Shown here: positions 62,598 through 64,000 of the stretch, in pieces | Layout of the letters: the number at the start of each line of letters is the position of its first letter | How positions within the stretch are numbered: position 1 is the stretch's first letter | Assembly (NCBI RefSeq): GCF_910592395.1 | Contig: NC_088325.1 | Span: 8,994,109 to 9,058,108, forward strand | Direction of reading: 5' to 3' | Source of the DNA: Lineus longissimus | Taxonomy: Eukaryota > Nemertea > Pilidiophora > Heteronemertea > Lineidae | DNA: 64,000 nucleotides | The notes under the pieces: model-generated | Databases searched by the model: none | The model's input: the letters and a program-made list of their open reading frames with translations, nothing else | Told to the model about the DNA's origin: nothing | Made by a program: the position numbers and the translations under genes

Positions 62598-64000
62598 CCT
62601 GGTTAGAGGAAGTATCTTTCCTCTTTCCAGTCCGGCGACCCTCCGCTTCCCGTCGGAAGGATCCAGCAGGAGCAGGCTGACTAGGCGGGGTAGGCCTAGG
62701 CAGGACCTGCCTGGCGTACGGGATTGAACCCGATGCCTGCTGGGGCCTCTCTATCTTTCTAGCGTTAGGTAGAGAGGTCTTGGCCCTCTGTGTCGCAGTG
62801 GGGGCATATAATTTGTCCCAATATTTCTGTACTTGAGCCGCCTCTTGTACAGAATCTGCGAACAGGAAAGAACCGTCCATAGGAGCGGTTCTTAAGGCCC
62901 CTTCCAGCTGGAGGGATCTGATGACATTGAGAGAGCCCAATGCGGCGTCTCTACGGAGTAGGACGCTATTTGCTGCAGTCTTGGCGGACAGAGCAATAGC
63001 GTGCCTAATCGAATGTGACAAGGATGTCACAAGCGATTTTGTATCATCAGATAGTGACTCATTATCCTCTAGGGATCTGGCTAAGGCCAGGTTAGTGTGC
63101 TCTGCGTAGGAGAGCACCGCTAACGTGTTTTTGGCCAGACCCTCTTGTGCTCTAAGTTCTCGGTAAGCCGAGGAGGAGGTCACCCTAGGCACAAGTTTGT
63201 CCAGCTGTTCATCGTCCTTTAATATGGAAGTCGATGCTGCAGCTGGACAGCCGGCCGAGCTGACTCGATAATAGTCAGCGCGGTACTGCCTAACGAGGAG
63301 GAAGTTGTGCCGTGAACAACTTCCCCGGTTTACACCAAGCTTCCGGTCCAGCTGCCGGAAGGACAGGGATGGAAGTACGTTGGTGGGCGCCTTTGGAGTC
63401 TCTGATTGTACGCTCCAAAAGTTCAGAGACTGCTACCACCGACGGGGAGGGAGGAAGGAATTCAAGGGCCCGAGTGGAGCCCTGAGAGACCTGTGGATTG
63501 GGATCCACTTCCTGTCCCCAAAGTGAAAAGGTCGGTGTTGATAAGGCTGGCAGTTCCGGCGGGGTAGGGCACATATCCTGCGAGAGGTACGCTCTGATCA
63601 AGGATCTGAGTGTCCTCATATCCGAAAAGATACTGGCCTCCTCTGGTGACAGCTCCTCCTGATTGGGGGAGCGGTAGCCTGGCTGAGAACTCTCGTTCTC
63701 AGAAAATTCCTCTAAAATAGAGGAGTCGGATGGTGGGTATCCGATGAGACCAGGCGCACCAGAGGAACCGGAACCCTGCTCCAGATGGCTGAGTCTATCA
63801 GTAAGACCCGCTACCATCTAGATGAGCTGGGACAGTTGCTGTCCCGACTTGGGTTCCGGACCCGACGTGCGGCTTCTCTCAACGACGGGCGGTTGAGGCG
63901 AGGGTGAGCGCATAAGCGAACCCTCGAAGCCGTATGTACGGGCGAATGGGTCTTCCGGAAGCGGAAGATGTCCATATTCTGAACCAGAGTTCAGCTGTCC
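62539..64000 (-). pseudogene. DIRS gag-like ORF, broken, 5' end outside window
   Basis: Enters from the right in the frame of PLPEDPFARTYGFEGSLM; TAG at 63818-63820 stands directly before the Met at 63817. After a frameshift near 63290 it continues through DDEQLDKLVPRVTSSSAYRE, KSLVTSLSHSIRHAIALSAK and ALGSLNVIRSLQLEGALRTA to a basic, Gly/Arg-rich end (GPTRHSFRPRGAGRKK) at 62539. The middle matches the capsid-like region of DIRS gag proteins. It overlaps the RT region slightly. Confidence 0.8.

Larger units (their letters stand above)
59121..64000 (-). mobile_element. DIRS-type tyrosine-recombinase retrotransposon, decayed, partial
   Basis: From right to left: gag, RT, RNase H, tyrosine recombinase, all minus strand and in the DIRS order, with the 5' end beyond the window. 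The codon choice is clearly more GC-rich than in the Polinton or BEL. Frameshifts and stops in every module make it inactive. Confidence 0.9.

Overview
The window looks like intergenic or intronic DNA of a marine invertebrate nuclear genome. It has low gene density, GT..AG spliced exons, single-repeat ankyrin exons and a mixture of Polinton/Maverick, BEL/Pao, DIRS, Penelope GIY-YIG, PIF/Harbinger, pogo and CR1/Rex1-type elements. The GACCTT-rich stretch near 44.2-44.5 kb and the repeats rich in TTCGCGAA are, from memory, like mollusc repeats. The phylum is an inference. No complete host gene is visible.

Layout. 1-6.2 kb: diverged repeats, a PolB scrap and a broken pogo-type transposase. 6.5-32.3 kb: a nest of four layers. 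A repeat array of about 370-bp units carries a BEL/Pao retrotransposon (7194-31980, 241/243-bp LTRs, TSD GAAAG). That BEL is split by a 19.6-kb Polinton (10059-29686, TSD ACCCTT). The Polinton's DNA polymerase gene is in turn split by an unclassified 1.94-kb element (15710-17651, TSD TTTCCA). 33.6-37.5 kb: four tandem units of about 0.97 kb, each with a 99-bp ankyrin exon. 39.1-42.7 kb: a Harbinger element whose two genes have interlocked antisense introns. 42.7-51.2 kb: a large imperfect inverted repeat, each arm broken by a different insertion. It encloses a three-exon cysteine-rich gene with a stop codon and a 5'-truncated non-LTR retrotransposon. 52.5-55.3 kb: another RT scrap and a 1.06-kb foldback element. 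55.6-58.0 kb: an apparently intact pogo-like transposon. 58.2 kb: a near-perfect hairpin. 58.8-64.0 kb: a decayed DIRS-type element on the minus strand that runs off the window.

The Polinton is the richest part. It carries protein-primed PolB, an integrase with chromodomain, a packaging ATPase, double-jelly-roll major capsid and penton-type minor capsid genes, a second penton-like gene at the opposite end, an HNH-type protein, and small membrane, coiled-coil and zinc-ribbon proteins. Integrase and PolB would drive self-synthesising transposition. ATPase and capsid genes are a virion module. Nearly all of these genes have stops or frameshifts, several in homopolymers, so it is either an old copy or partly affected by indel errors. 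I recognise no adenoviral-type maturation protease. Eleven of its starts share TAAATG.
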